Assembly (NCBI RefSeq): GCF_004959765.1
Contig: NZ_SJZD01000006.1
Coordinates: 149,373-213,372 of the forward strand
Direction: 5' to 3'
Origin: Flavobacterium sp. H122
GTDB lineage: Bacteria > Bacteroidota > Bacteroidia > Flavobacteriales > Flavobacteriaceae
DNA length: 64,000 nt
The notes beneath the pieces are model-generated. The model saw only the letters and a list, made by a program, of their open reading frames with translations. It was not told the DNA's origin and searched no databases. This document shows positions 8,620 through 17,059 of this stretch, piece after piece. Numbering within the stretch: the stretch's first letter is position 1; the number at the start of each line of letters is the position of its first letter. The translations under genes were made by a program, and so were the position numbers.

Positions 8620-9558
8620 TTAAAACTGATATACGACTTCCAGTTTATAGTCTTTTAACGATACTTTAGCTTTTTCCAAATCTTCAGTGAAGCCTAAAAT
8701 GTAGCCTCCGCCTCCGGAACCGCAAAGTTTTAAGTAATAATCGTTGGTATCGATGCCACGTTGCCATACCTGATGGAATTGCTCCGGAATCATTGGTTTA
8801 AAGTTATTCAATACTACTTTAGACAGTTCTTTTGTATTTGTAAACAATGATTTCACGTCGCCTTTAAGGAAGTTTTCCACGCAGGCATCAGTATATTTAA
8901 TAAATTGTGATTTCAGCATTTTACGGAAACCTTCTTCTTTCAGTTTTTCCATAAAAATACTCACCATAGGAGCCGTTTCACCTACTAATCCTGAATCCAA
9001 CAAGAATACTGCTCCTTTCCCGTTGGTACTTTGGGTCGGAATTCCTGTAGCTTCAATATTATCCTGAGAATTGATAAGAATAGGCAGGCTCAAATAACTG
9101 TTTAGCGGATCAAGCCCAGAACTTTTCCCATGAAAGAAAGCTTCCATTTGAGAAAAAATCCCTTTTAACTGCAATAGTTTCTCACGGGTAAGATTTTCTA
9201 AAACCGTAATTTTATTTAAAGCATATTTATCATAAATAGCCGCTACAAGTGCGCCGCTGCTTCCTACTCCATAACCTTGAGGGATACTGGAATCAAAATA
9301 CATTCCAGCTTCAACATCGCTTTTTAAAGCATTGTTATTGAAAGTTACCAATTCAGGTTGTTCTTCCTGCAGTTCCTGCAAATAAGCTGTGAATTTTTTA
9401 AGACTGGTATTCGATTTAACCGCTTCTTCAGATGGATTCTCTTCTATTTTTAAAGCACCATTATAAAAATTATATGGAATTGCCAACCCCTTAGAATCTT
9501 TAATGATTCCGTACTCTCCGAAAAGTAGAATTTTTGAGTAAAATAATGGTCCTTTCAT
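8620..9558 (-). CDS. Mevalonate kinase-type GHMP kinase
   Basis: 312 aa, cytoplasmic GHMP kinase. It shows the N-terminal SKILLFGEYGII motif of mevalonate kinases, the glycine/serine phosphate loop PQGYGVGSSGALVAAIYD (about residues 93-110) and the C-terminal LCGSGGGGYILGF. It would phosphorylate mevalonate (or phosphomevalonate) in the mevalonate route to isoprenoids. Diphosphomevalonate decarboxylase is nearby on the same strand, which supports the pathway. The length is typical. The other mevalonate enzymes are not in this window. A weak candidate promoter (TACTTTTG at 9601-9608) precedes it. Confidence 0.85.
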   Translation of the reverse strand: MKGPLFYSKILLFGEYGIIKDSKGLAIPYNFYNGALKIEENPSEEAVKSNTSLKKFTAYLQELQEEQPELVTFNNNALKSDVEAGMYFDSSIPQGYGVGSSGALVAAIYDKYALNKITVLENLTREKLLQLKGIFSQMEAFFHGKSSGLDPLNSYLSLPILINSQDNIEATGIPTQSTNGKGAVFLLDSGLVGETAPMVSIFMEKLKEEGFRKMLKSQFIKYTDACVENFLKGDVKSLFTNTKELSKVVLNNFKPMIPEQFHQVWQRGIDTNDYYLKLCGSGGGGYILGFTEDLEKAKVSLKDYKLEVVYQF

Positions 9559-9892
9559 TTTGCAGCTTTGCTTTTAGACAATGAAGATAAATATACTTTG
9601 CAAAAGTACAAAATATTTTAAGGCAAGTATTTTGAATTTTAAAAATTTAGTATAATTTTTCAGTCTTGTATGTTTTGTCATACATTTAATGAACTTTAAC
9701 ATTGTTCCGTTTTAAACAAAGCATTTTTCAATTAAACCATTAAGAAATTAAGGTCACTAAGTCACTCCAAAACAGGCAATAAAACAATTAACTTTCTTAA
9801 TCTCTTAATGGTAAAAAAAAAAATAGGTGTTACTCTAAAATTAAGAATAGTTAAGCCCTCTGGAAGATAAATACTGAATAGTTACAAAATAT
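9559..9892. other. 334-base intergenic region with inverted repeat
   Basis: No gene is seen. It holds a possible -7 box for mevalonate kinase (minus strand, TACTTTTG at 9601-9608, with TTG 15 bases further upstream) and a 17-base inverted repeat spanning 9736-9812, described separately. Confidence 0.6.
9736..9812. repeat. Intergenic inverted repeat element
   Basis: Arms at 9736-9752 and 9796-9812 (ACCATTAAGAAATTAAG against CTTAATCTCTTAATGGT) pair at 16 of 17 positions over a 43-base spacer. The spacer holds a short direct repeat GTCAC-TAA-GTCAC. It looks like a small palindromic intergenic element rather than a simple terminator because the loop is long. Confidence 0.6.
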
Positions 9893-10108
9893 TTATTTTT
9901 TACCCATAAAAAAATCCCAATTCAGAAGTTGGCCGGCTTTATACTCCTCCATTTCCTCATCAGTGAATTTTTTATCATTAACCGCCATGTGTTTTTTGGA
10001 CTTTTTAAATTTTTTCAAGAAAATTTTATCTAATCCATCTGTCATTGACAGATAATCAGATTCTAAAAGCTGTAACGCTTTATCCTGTTTGTTTAACTGT
10101 AAATCCAT
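9893..10108 (-). CDS. Small conserved-looking protein after mvaD, unknown function
   Basis: 71 aa from the ATG at 10108, 11 bases after the mvaD stop, so almost certainly co-transcribed. The protein is charged, without signal or membrane segment: MDLQLNKQDKALQLLESDYL, then a basic patch FLKKFKKSKKH, then an acidic helix DEEMEEYKAGQLLNWDFFMG. I do not recognise the family. A longer reading begins at TTG 10114 and adds two residues. The tight position in a mevalonate operon hints at a linked role, but nothing in the sequence shows it. Confidence 0.65.
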   Translation of the reverse strand: MDLQLNKQDKALQLLESDYLSMTDGLDKIFLKKFKKSKKHMAVNDKKFTDEEMEEYKAGQLLNWDFFMGKK

Positions 10109-10119
10109 AGCCAAAATGT

Positions 10120-11202
10120 TTATGATAAAAACTGAGCTCCAAACCCAATCTCATCACAAATATATTGACCATTTTGACAATATTCAACTAATTGATTGTT
10201 AATTAATTGCAAAACTTCCGTTTTATTTTTTTCAGGATATAAAACATGTACATTGGCACCTGCATCAAGTGTAAAACAAACCGGAATTTGGGTATCATTT
10301 CTGAACTTCCAAATTTTATTAATGATCTCCAATGTATTAGGCTTCATCAATATAAAATAAGGCATTGATGTCATCATCATGGCGTGTAAGGTCAATGCTT
10401 CACTTTCAACTACTTTGATAAATTCCTCTATATTACCGGTTTCCAAAATAAATTTCATTTTAGACAGGTTCTCATGTGCCTGCTCAAAACGTCTTTCTGC
10501 AAAAGGATGATCGTGCATTAAATCATGTCCAACTGTACTCGAAACCTGTTTTTCTCCTTTATCGACCAATAAAATAGTATCCTGATAGTTTTTAAAATTG
10601 TCGTGCATACCTGAAAATCCCACTCCAAACAAATTTGAACTTCCTTCAATTTCTTTATGCTCTCCCCAGACAACTACCTGACCTTTTACGCTTCGGCAGG
10701 CACTTCCTGATCCTAAACGAGCCAGTAACGAAGCTTTTTGATAAAAATAGTCTTCAGCCATTTCAGGGTTTAACAATCTTTCAAGACTCATCACGTTCAT
10801 TGCCAGCGCTGCCATCCCTGAAGCCGATGACGCGATTCCTGAACTGTGCGGAAATGTATTTTGAGTATCTATTGTAAAGTGAAAATCTTTTAAATAAGGA
10901 CAATATTCAAAAATACGTTCGAAAAATTTTTGAATTTTTGGTTTAAAATCTTCTTTTGGCTTTCCTTCAAACAACAAATCGAAAGAGAAATCAGCTTGTA
11001 CATCTTTTGCTATAAACGCCAATTTAGTTATCGTTTTACAATTATTCAGCGTAAAACTGATTGATGGATTAGCCGGTAACTGATTGCCGATTTTCCCCCA
11101 ATATTTAACCAAAGCAATATTACTTGGTGCGCTCCATTCAAAAGCACCTTCGGTTGTGGAAATTGTATAATTTGAAGCGATAAAATCCTTTTCAGAAAAC
11201 AT
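10120..11202 (-). CDS. mvaD: Diphosphomevalonate decarboxylase
   Basis: 360 aa, cytoplasmic GHMP-superfamily enzyme that makes isopentenyl diphosphate from mevalonate 5-diphosphate with ATP and loss of CO2. The diagnostic segments are present: SNIALVKYWGK near residue 30, NTFPHSSGIASSASGMAALA (the phosphate loop) and the GSGSACRSVKG segment, followed by VWGEHKEIEGSSN. FTLDAGANVHVLYP lies near the C-terminus. A clear -7 box (TATCTTTG) sits 18 bases upstream of the ATG. It heads a minus-strand run that continues into the 71-aa gene, mevalonate kinase and the prenyltransferase. Confidence 0.92.
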   Translation of the reverse strand: MFSEKDFIASNYTISTTEGAFEWSAPSNIALVKYWGKIGNQLPANPSISFTLNNCKTITKLAFIAKDVQADFSFDLLFEGKPKEDFKPKIQKFFERIFEYCPYLKDFHFTIDTQNTFPHSSGIASSASGMAALAMNVMSLERLLNPEMAEDYFYQKASLLARLGSGSACRSVKGQVVVWGEHKEIEGSSNLFGVGFSGMHDNFKNYQDTILLVDKGEKQVSSTVGHDLMHDHPFAERRFEQAHENLSKMKFILETGNIEEFIKVVESEALTLHAMMMTSMPYFILMKPNTLEIINKIWKFRNDTQIPVCFTLDAGANVHVLYPEKNKTEVLQLINNQLVEYCQNGQYICDEIGFGAQFLS

Positions 11203-11219
11203 AAAAACTAAAATTTACG

Positions 11220-11227
11220 CAAAGATA
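11220..11227 (-). promoter_or_regulatory. -7 box of mvaD
   Basis: TATCTTTG on the minus strand matches TAnnTTTG, 17 bases ahead of the mvaD start codon. No clear -33 TTG was found. Confidence 0.6.
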
Positions 11228-11294
11228 CTACTTTAGAGGATTTGACATACTTTCATTTCAAATTCTTACTATTTCTGCATTTAAAGCTAAACGC

Positions 11295-11332
11295 AAAAGG
11301 TGAAGTTTCTTACCATAGAAACCTCACCTTTT
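11295..11332 (-). terminator. Hairpin after T9SS protein gene
   Basis: Arms of 16 bases (11295-11310 and 11317-11332) with one G-U-type mismatch and a 6-base loop, placed 23 bases after the stop codon of the minus-strand T9SS gene. The T run is short. Confidence 0.65.
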
Positions 11333-11354
11333 GATTGGATATTTGAATACTTTT

Positions 11355-12452
11355 CTATTCTTTCACAAGTCTTTCTCTCTTTACACCTTTATCAGTCACA
11401 ATTTCCAATAAGTAAATCCCTTTTCTTAAATCTCCAACCTCTAAAGACTGTTCTGAAGACGATTTTTTATAATTCTCTCTTTTCTGGATCTTATTAGAAT
11501 AATCTAAAATTGAAACTGAAATAATTTTCTCATCATTACTTACCTTTATTGTCGCTAAATCCTTAACTGGATTAGGATAAATTACAGTAGCATTTTTAAG
11601 CTCAACAGGATCACTTGGAACTGGTTCAAGCTTATTTAAACATGATTTGAAAGTTTTTGTCCAAGAATAATCTGTCCAACCATAAGAACCATTAGGAATA
11701 TCATAAACTAAGTTTTGTCCAGTAATTGTTGTACTTCTATAAACCATAGAAACAGTATAAGTGGTATTAGCATTACAATCATAAATAGACTGATTTGGAA
11801 GAACTGAGTTTGTTGGAAGATTAGAATTATTACTTAAAATAGTTAACTTGGTATCAGCTTGAGAACAAGTGCCCGCTACACTTAAATACAACTTACTTGC
11901 ATTAACATAACTTCCTGTTACATTAAAGCCTATATATCCATTGTATAAGTTATCGCTGTTCTTTTTACAAAATGCACTTAAAGACAACGATAATGAAGGA
12001 TCAGATTCTTTAACAACAGTAATATTGATATATTTTGTTGCTAATAACTGAGATGGTAAATCAGGCGCACCATTTGCGCAATAAACTCTCATAACATAAC
12101 TTGTTGTTCCTAATGGCATACTTGTACCTGGAATACTAACACCATTACTATTATCTGAGCTGGAAACATAAGTCCCATTTGTTTTATTTAAAGTAATATG
12201 TTTATAATATCCAGAACCACAGCTAAAAATAGTATTGTATGCAACACTAAAGACACCTGTCATGTTTGGTTCATAAAACGGAATTGTAAATGTGTAGTTT
12301 GTTGTAGAACCAGAAGTAGTTGGTCCACTTACAGCTACAGCATTAGTATTGTTCCCATAATTAAATGTTTGTGCCTGTGAAACAAATGAAGCTCCAAAAA
12401 GCAAACAAATAATTCCTGCTTTTTTTAAGATTTGTAAAATAGTTTTTCTCAT
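11355..12452 (-). CDS. T9SS-secreted protein of unknown function
   Basis: 365 aa. Signal peptide (residues 1-27, IICLLFGASFVSQAQ) and a C-terminal type IX sorting domain of about 75 residues (VIYPNPVKDLATIKV through KGIYLLEIVTDKGVKRERLVKE), so it is exported by Sec and then by T9SS. The middle 250 residues are Ser/Thr/Asn-rich and beta-like, with six or more cysteines (for example IFSCGSGYY, RVYCANGAP, SAFCKKN, AGTCSQAD, IYDCNAN, KSCLNK) that could form disulfides. I do not recognise a catalytic domain. It could be an adhesin or matrix protein. It has its own -7/-33 promoter and a LytTR-like direct repeat upstream, right after the LytTR regulator gene. Confidence 0.8.
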   Translation of the reverse strand: MRKTILQILKKAGIICLLFGASFVSQAQTFNYGNNTNAVAVSGPTTSGSTTNYTFTIPFYEPNMTGVFSVAYNTIFSCGSGYYKHITLNKTNGTYVSSSDNSNGVSIPGTSMPLGTTSYVMRVYCANGAPDLPSQLLATKYINITVVKESDPSLSLSLSAFCKKNSDNLYNGYIGFNVTGSYVNASKLYLSVAGTCSQADTKLTILSNNSNLPTNSVLPNQSIYDCNANTTYTVSMVYRSTTITGQNLVYDIPNGSYGWTDYSWTKTFKSCLNKLEPVPSDPVELKNATVIYPNPVKDLATIKVSNDEKIISVSILDYSNKIQKRENYKKSSSEQSLEVGDLRKGIYLLEIVTDKGVKRERLVKE

Positions 12453-12474
12453 AATGTTTGTTTTAAAATTCCTA

Positions 12475-12501
12475 CAAAACTAAAAACACAATTCTACCAA
12501 A
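12475..12501 (-). promoter_or_regulatory. Promoter of T9SS protein gene
   Basis: -7 box TAGTTTTG (12475-12482 on the minus strand) with TTTG 15 bases upstream (12498-12501), matching the Bacteroidota promoter pattern, 22 bases before the ATG. Confidence 0.65.
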
Positions 12502-12521
12502 ACCTTACAAATCATACATTT

Positions 12522-12551
12522 GTGACGAATCCTATATAAAATAGTGACGAA
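12522..12551 (-). promoter_or_regulatory. LytTR-like direct-repeat operator
   Basis: The 8-mer TTCGTCAC (minus strand) occurs twice, at 12544-12551 and 12522-12529, exactly 22 bases start to start. It lies 20 bases upstream of the -33 element of the T9SS gene. LytTR regulators such as AgrA bind pairs of short direct repeats about two helical turns apart. The assignment to the neighbouring LytTR protein is inference. Confidence 0.55.
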
Positions 12552-12561
12552 AATTAAAATT

Positions 12562-15129
12562 TCAAAAAACAATTTTATCAAGATCATCCAAATAAGTCTC
12601 CCCGATTGGAATCTCAATATGATTTATCCAAATATGTTTTTTAGATTTTTGTTCAACTTTGTCAATTCTTACTATATAAGAACGATGCACTCTTAAAAAT
12701 TCTAATGGATCCGAAATTTCATTAATAAAATCACTGATTTTCTCTCTTACAGTATACTTTTTTTGAATTGTATGAATATCAATGTAATTACCTGAAGACT
12801 TTACGAATAAAATATCGACAGTATTAATTCTTATCTCTTTACCGGCTTCTTTAAAAACATAATACTTCTCTCTTTTTTTTATTTTTCTCATCCATAATCG
12901 CAGTAATTCCCTAACTATATCTTGATTATAAGTAAACACTTTTATTTTAAAAAAAAGAAAAATCAAACCCGCTATAGCTAAAACTACAAGAGAAATGAAC
13001 CACCAGGTTTCCCAAAAAGGCAAATTGACAGAAAACGAAATATTTAATTTATCATTTGATAATATTCTTCCTCCTTCAACTATTTGAACCATAAATTTAT
13101 AATTCCCAGATGGCAAAAATTCATAGGAAATTTTCCGTTCTTTAGTATACCTCCAAACCTTATCCAGCCCTTCTATTTTGTATTTATACACTAAATTTTT
13201 ATTATCTGAAAAAGAGACTGCTTCAATAAAAAAATCTATTTGATTTTGATTATGCTTTAACTCTGAATCGTTTAAAAATTGATTATAGATAACGTTATTA
13301 ATCACTGCTCTTTTAAGCCTCAAAAAATACTTTTTTTGTTCAAATATTTTTTCGAATTGTGATTTTGAGAGTATTGACAAACCTTTTGAAGTACCAACAT
13401 ATATTTTATCCCCAATTACTTCAATATCTTTTAGCTGATTACCTAACAACCCATTCGAAGAGGTTATATACTCAACAGAAAAAGTTTTAGGATCAGTAAA
13501 ATGTATTCTGTTCAAACCATAGTTGGTACAAGCCCAAATAGTATTTTTATCTTCAACATAAACTTCAGTTACCAAATCATTTGATAAGCCTTTCTTTTTA
13601 TTAATAGCATATACGCTATTATATCTAGGATTATAAACTAACACACCCTCTCCTAAAGTAGCCATGTAAAATAGTCCTGATGATGCTTCATAGTCTAAAT
13701 CATCTATTCTACAATTTAAACGAGGTATTGTTTTATGATAAATTTTATTTTTCCCAAAAACTCTTAATCCATCTATTGTCCCTAAATAATACCTACCATT
13801 ATTAAAGGAAATATCATGAATTCTAAAATTTAGCGTGTCTGAAATTAGTTTATCATTTTCAAAAAGTGTGTAAATACCATATTGAGAAGAAACAAGTGCA
13901 TTTGGATTATCGTCTGAAATCTTTAGAACTCCATGAAAATTTTTATTTTGATAGCCTAATGACGAAAAAACCTTATTATCGGTAAAAAAATATGTTGCCC
14001 TTTTTTGTTCGAAATATTGAACATGTGAAGGTGTATTTATTACACCTTTATGAATTTTTTTAAAATTATTCCCTTTAGTTTTTTTATAAATATCTCCGTT
14101 AAAAGTACCAATATATACATTGCCAAAAGGGTCACTTGTTAATGAATTAATACCTGAATTATCAAAAATAAAAGTATCTATTTGATTAGATGACATGTAA
14201 AAAACACCAGAATCGATAGTCGTTACCCACAAACCTCCAAAGCAATCTTTTAAAACTTTGGTAGGCGAATGATTTTCAAGAAATGATTTCTTTACATTTC
14301 CTTCAAAATCAAAAACCTTCGCGCCTTTACCTCTAAATCCAATCCAGAAAAAATTATCTCCATAAGCACCTGCTTCAAGAGGTTCATGGTTTTTAAAATT
14401 AATTTTTTTAGGCAAACTTCCTTTTTTGTGTAAGTATACAGCACTATCCGTAACTACAAGCTTAACTTTTTGTGAAACATTTACAATCCCTCTATGCATT
14501 GCAGAACAATATGGTTGTAAAAAAATTGAAGATTCAGTAGCTGAGAGATAATTGATCGATTGATTGGAATTAATTCTCTTTGTTTTAATAAATTTTGATC
14601 TTTTATCAAGAACAGCTTTACCATTTTTATCCAAGGTTCTACCTTTTATGATCGAAATAACACCTTTACGATCAATTTTTATGATTGACTCATTATTTGA
14701 AAGAAATAACTCTCCTTTTAAGTTTGAAGCAATACTCTTTAAAAAAAAGGTTGTATATCTCTTATCTTTCAAAAAATGCTTCAGAGCAGTGTTGTATTTA
14801 TATCGATAGAATTTAGTTTCTCCGTTTTTAAAGTAAAATATTTTATTACTAAATGTTGAGCACCAAACGGTTCCATCTTCCTGAGGGAAAAAATCAAAAA
14901 CAGTGATATCTGTCAAACCGTCTTTAGGTTCAAATTTTAGAAATTCATAGCCATTATATTGCGCTATTCCTCTATCTGTCGCAAACCAAACACAACCATT
15001 CTTATCCTGAAATGAGTCGTACACTTCATTACTAGGCAGGCCATTTTCCTGAGTATAATTTATAAACTTACCGTTCTGAGCAGTTGCAGTAGTAAAGAAA
15101 AGAAGGTACAGAAAAAATTTTAACCACAT
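12562..15129 (-). CDS. Beta-propeller sensor fused to LytTR DNA-binding domain
   Basis: 855 aa from the ATG at 15129. Signal/anchor MWLKFFLYLLFFTTATAQ, then a two-component-type propeller region with repeats such as GLPSNEVYDSFQDKNGCVWF, GLTDITVFDFFPQEDGTVWC and GLSNDLVTEVYVEDKNTIW (to about residue 620). A Y_Y_Y-like domain follows (YKYKIEGLDKVWRYT ... LPSGNYKFMVQIVEG), then one membrane helix (WWFISLVVLAIAGLIFLFF), then a C-terminal LytTR domain (VDILFVKSSGNYIDIHT ... FLRVHRSYIVRIDKV). There is no histidine kinase or receiver domain, so the sensor would drive DNA binding from the inner membrane directly. The TTG at 15153 overlaps the -7 box and was rejected as start. Confidence 0.85.
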   Translation of the reverse strand: MWLKFFLYLLFFTTATAQNGKFINYTQENGLPSNEVYDSFQDKNGCVWFATDRGIAQYNGYEFLKFEPKDGLTDITVFDFFPQEDGTVWCSTFSNKIFYFKNGETKFYRYKYNTALKHFLKDKRYTTFFLKSIASNLKGELFLSNNESIIKIDRKGVISIIKGRTLDKNGKAVLDKRSKFIKTKRINSNQSINYLSATESSIFLQPYCSAMHRGIVNVSQKVKLVVTDSAVYLHKKGSLPKKINFKNHEPLEAGAYGDNFFWIGFRGKGAKVFDFEGNVKKSFLENHSPTKVLKDCFGGLWVTTIDSGVFYMSSNQIDTFIFDNSGINSLTSDPFGNVYIGTFNGDIYKKTKGNNFKKIHKGVINTPSHVQYFEQKRATYFFTDNKVFSSLGYQNKNFHGVLKISDDNPNALVSSQYGIYTLFENDKLISDTLNFRIHDISFNNGRYYLGTIDGLRVFGKNKIYHKTIPRLNCRIDDLDYEASSGLFYMATLGEGVLVYNPRYNSVYAINKKKGLSNDLVTEVYVEDKNTIWACTNYGLNRIHFTDPKTFSVEYITSSNGLLGNQLKDIEVIGDKIYVGTSKGLSILSKSQFEKIFEQKKYFLRLKRAVINNVIYNQFLNDSELKHNQNQIDFFIEAVSFSDNKNLVYKYKIEGLDKVWRYTKERKISYEFLPSGNYKFMVQIVEGGRILSNDKLNISFSVNLPFWETWWFISLVVLAIAGLIFLFFKIKVFTYNQDIVRELLRLWMRKIKKREKYYVFKEAGKEIRINTVDILFVKSSGNYIDIHTIQKKYTVREKISDFINEISDPLEFLRVHRSYIVRIDKVEQKSKKHIWINHIEIPIGETYLDDLDKIVF

Positions 15130-15150
15130 TAAATTATAGGTTTTTCCGTA

Positions 15151-15158
15151 CAAAAATA
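15151..15158 (-). promoter_or_regulatory. -7 box of LytTR regulator gene
   Basis: TATTTTTG on the minus strand, 21 bases upstream of the ATG at 15129. It places the transcript start downstream of the TTG at 15153. Confidence 0.55.
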
Positions 15159-15187
15159 TAAAAATGCTGATTTGCTTTTACTAACTA

Positions 15188-16399
15188 TCAGTAAATAGAT
15201 TGTGCTATTAAAAACCCTCCCGTCCAAGCATTTTGAAAATTAAAACCTCCGGTTATAGCATCAATATTTAGAATTTCGCCAGCAAAAAATAAATTCGGGT
15301 GCAATTTACTCTCCATGGTTTTGAAGTTGATTTCTTTTAAATCGATTCCGCCTGCTGTTACAAATTCTTCTTTGAAAGTGCTTTTACCGTTAACTTGGAA
15401 TTGACCGTTGTTCAGTTGATTCGCTAAATCTATTAGTTGTTTTTTATTTACATCAGCCCATTTGGTTTCATGATTTATTTCTGAGGCAGTCAATAAACTT
15501 TCCCATAATCGTTTTGGAAAATCAAACGGACAAAATTTTGAAACAATCTTCTTTGAATTAGCCTCTTTAATTTCTTTTAAATCATCCAAAACGGTTTCAA
15601 AATCCAAATCGTTTAACCAATTAACCTGTAACGTAAACTGATAATTTTTAACTGCCAATTCTCTTGCACCCCAAGCTGATAAACGCAAAATTCCAGGTCC
15701 GCTCATACCCCAATGCGTAATCAATAATGGTCCCGAAGCCTTTAATTTAGAATCTTTAACTTTTACTGAAGCAATTGCAGAAACGCCCATCAAATCTTTA
15801 ATGCGGTTATCTTTAATATTGAAAGTAAATAAAGAAGGAACAGGAGCAACAATACTATGACCTAACTTTTGCATCATGTCCCACATTTTAGGATTACTTC
15901 CCGTAGTCATAACTAATTTTTGACATTTGAAAACTTGTTGATTGGTTTCAACTTTCCAATAGTTTTCACCTTGAAAAATCTCTTGAACGCTTTGTCCGGT
16001 CAGCACCTCAATTTTTAATTTTTTGGTAGTATTCAAAAAACAATCAATAATTGTCTGTGAAGAATCGGTTACAGGGAACATACGTCCGTCTTCTTCGATT
16101 TTAAGTTCGACACCATGTTTTTCAAACCATTCGATGGTATCTCCGGAGCAAAACTGATGAAAAGGCCCCCGAAGTTCTTTTTCACCGCGCGGATAAAATT
16201 TCACCAAATCATTAGGAATAAAGCAGGCGTGGGTAACATTGCAACGTCCGCCACCCGAAATACGCACTTTGGAAAGCACTTCTTTTCCCCGCTCAAGTAT
16301 AGCAATCTTTAGCTTTGGATTTTTTTCTGCAATATTAATGGCCGTGAAAAAGCCCGCAGCTCCTCCACCTACAATTACAATGTCATAATTTGAAATCAT
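15188..16399 (-). CDS. HI0933/YhiN-type FAD flavoprotein
   Basis: 403 aa, cytoplasmic. N-terminal Rossmann motif DIVIVGGGAAGFFTAINIAE (FAD ADP-binding), then KVRISGGGRCNVTHA, the family hallmark of HI0933/YhiN/BaiN-like oxidoreductases. The C-terminus has VTAGGIDLKEIN and FFAGEILNIDAITGGFNFQNAW, the second FAD contact. Function in this family is mostly unknown, and some gut members reduce steroid intermediates. It overlaps the GDPD gene by four bases (ATGA), so the two are translationally coupled at the end of the minus arm of the starch operon. A link to sugar metabolism is not evident. Confidence 0.85.
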   Translation of the reverse strand: MISNYDIVIVGGGAAGFFTAINIAEKNPKLKIAILERGKEVLSKVRISGGGRCNVTHACFIPNDLVKFYPRGEKELRGPFHQFCSGDTIEWFEKHGVELKIEEDGRMFPVTDSSQTIIDCFLNTTKKLKIEVLTGQSVQEIFQGENYWKVETNQQVFKCQKLVMTTGSNPKMWDMMQKLGHSIVAPVPSLFTFNIKDNRIKDLMGVSAIASVKVKDSKLKASGPLLITHWGMSGPGILRLSAWGARELAVKNYQFTLQVNWLNDLDFETVLDDLKEIKEANSKKIVSKFCPFDFPKRLWESLLTASEINHETKWADVNKKQLIDLANQLNNGQFQVNGKSTFKEEFVTAGGIDLKEINFKTMESKLHPNLFFAGEILNIDAITGGFNFQNAWTGGFLIAQSIY

Positions 16400-17058
16400 A
16401 CTCTTTCAGGAAAGTCAGAAATAATGGCATCGACACCAAGATTTTTGACAAAGGTAATATCTTCAAGTGAATTTACCGTAAAAGTATGTATCTGGAATTT
16501 ATGTTCGCGGATTAAACTTACAGACTCAGGAGTTAACAGCTTGAACCATGGATTCACAGAATAGGCTTCAATCTTTTTGGCGAATTCGACAGCCTCTTCA
16601 AGATTACCTTCCGTTAATACACCTAATCGGATAACTTGATTCAATCTTTTTGTTTCTTTCAAAACTTCCCAGTCAAAAGAAGAAACCAAAACATTCTTAT
16701 AATCAATTTCTCCTAAACGCTCAAATTTTTCAATTTCTTCCACCACAATTTCTGTTGCTTTAACATCTTTTATTTCGATGTTCAGAAATGCATTTTCAGG
16801 CAGCATATGAAAAACCTCAACCAATGTTGGAATACCCAGTTTTTGACATTCAGCAACGGTAAAATCTTTTACAAATCCGGCAGCATTTTTAATGGTTCTG
16901 TCAACTGTTTCATCATGGATAACAATTGCTTCGCCGTCAGCAGATAAATGAACATCCAACTCAATACCATCGGCTCCCAACTCAAATGCTTTTAAGAAAG
17001 AATCGATGGTGTTTTCAGCCACGTGGCCTTTTGCTCCTCTATGACCTATATTAAGCAT
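16396..17058 (-). CDS. GDPD-family phosphodiesterase
   Basis: 220 aa, no signal peptide, so cytoplasmic. It has the GDPD hallmarks: IGHRGAKGHVAENTIDSF at the N-terminus (catalytic His and Arg), GADGIELDVHLSADGEAIVIHDETVDRT (metal-binding Glu/Asp and second catalytic His), FLNIEIKD, and a C-terminal IHTFTVNS / DAIISDFPERV. It would hydrolyse glycerophosphodiesters to glycerol 3-phosphate and an alcohol. The start lies one base after the stop of the upstream amylase gene, and its end overlaps the flavoprotein start, which ties it to the starch operon by transcription. Confidence 0.87.
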   Translation of the reverse strand: MLNIGHRGAKGHVAENTIDSFLKAFELGADGIELDVHLSADGEAIVIHDETVDRTIKNAAGFVKDFTVAECQKLGIPTLVEVFHMLPENAFLNIEIKDVKATEIVVEEIEKFERLGEIDYKNVLVSSFDWEVLKETKRLNQVIRLGVLTEGNLEEAVEFAKKIEAYSVNPWFKLLTPESVSLIREHKFQIHTFTVNSLEDITFVKNLGVDAIISDFPERV

Positions 17059-17059
17059 T

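Noticed and set aside
12562..15129. Classification as a hybrid two-component system
   Set aside because: No histidine kinase, phosphoacceptor or receiver segment is visible between the membrane helix and the LytTR domain.
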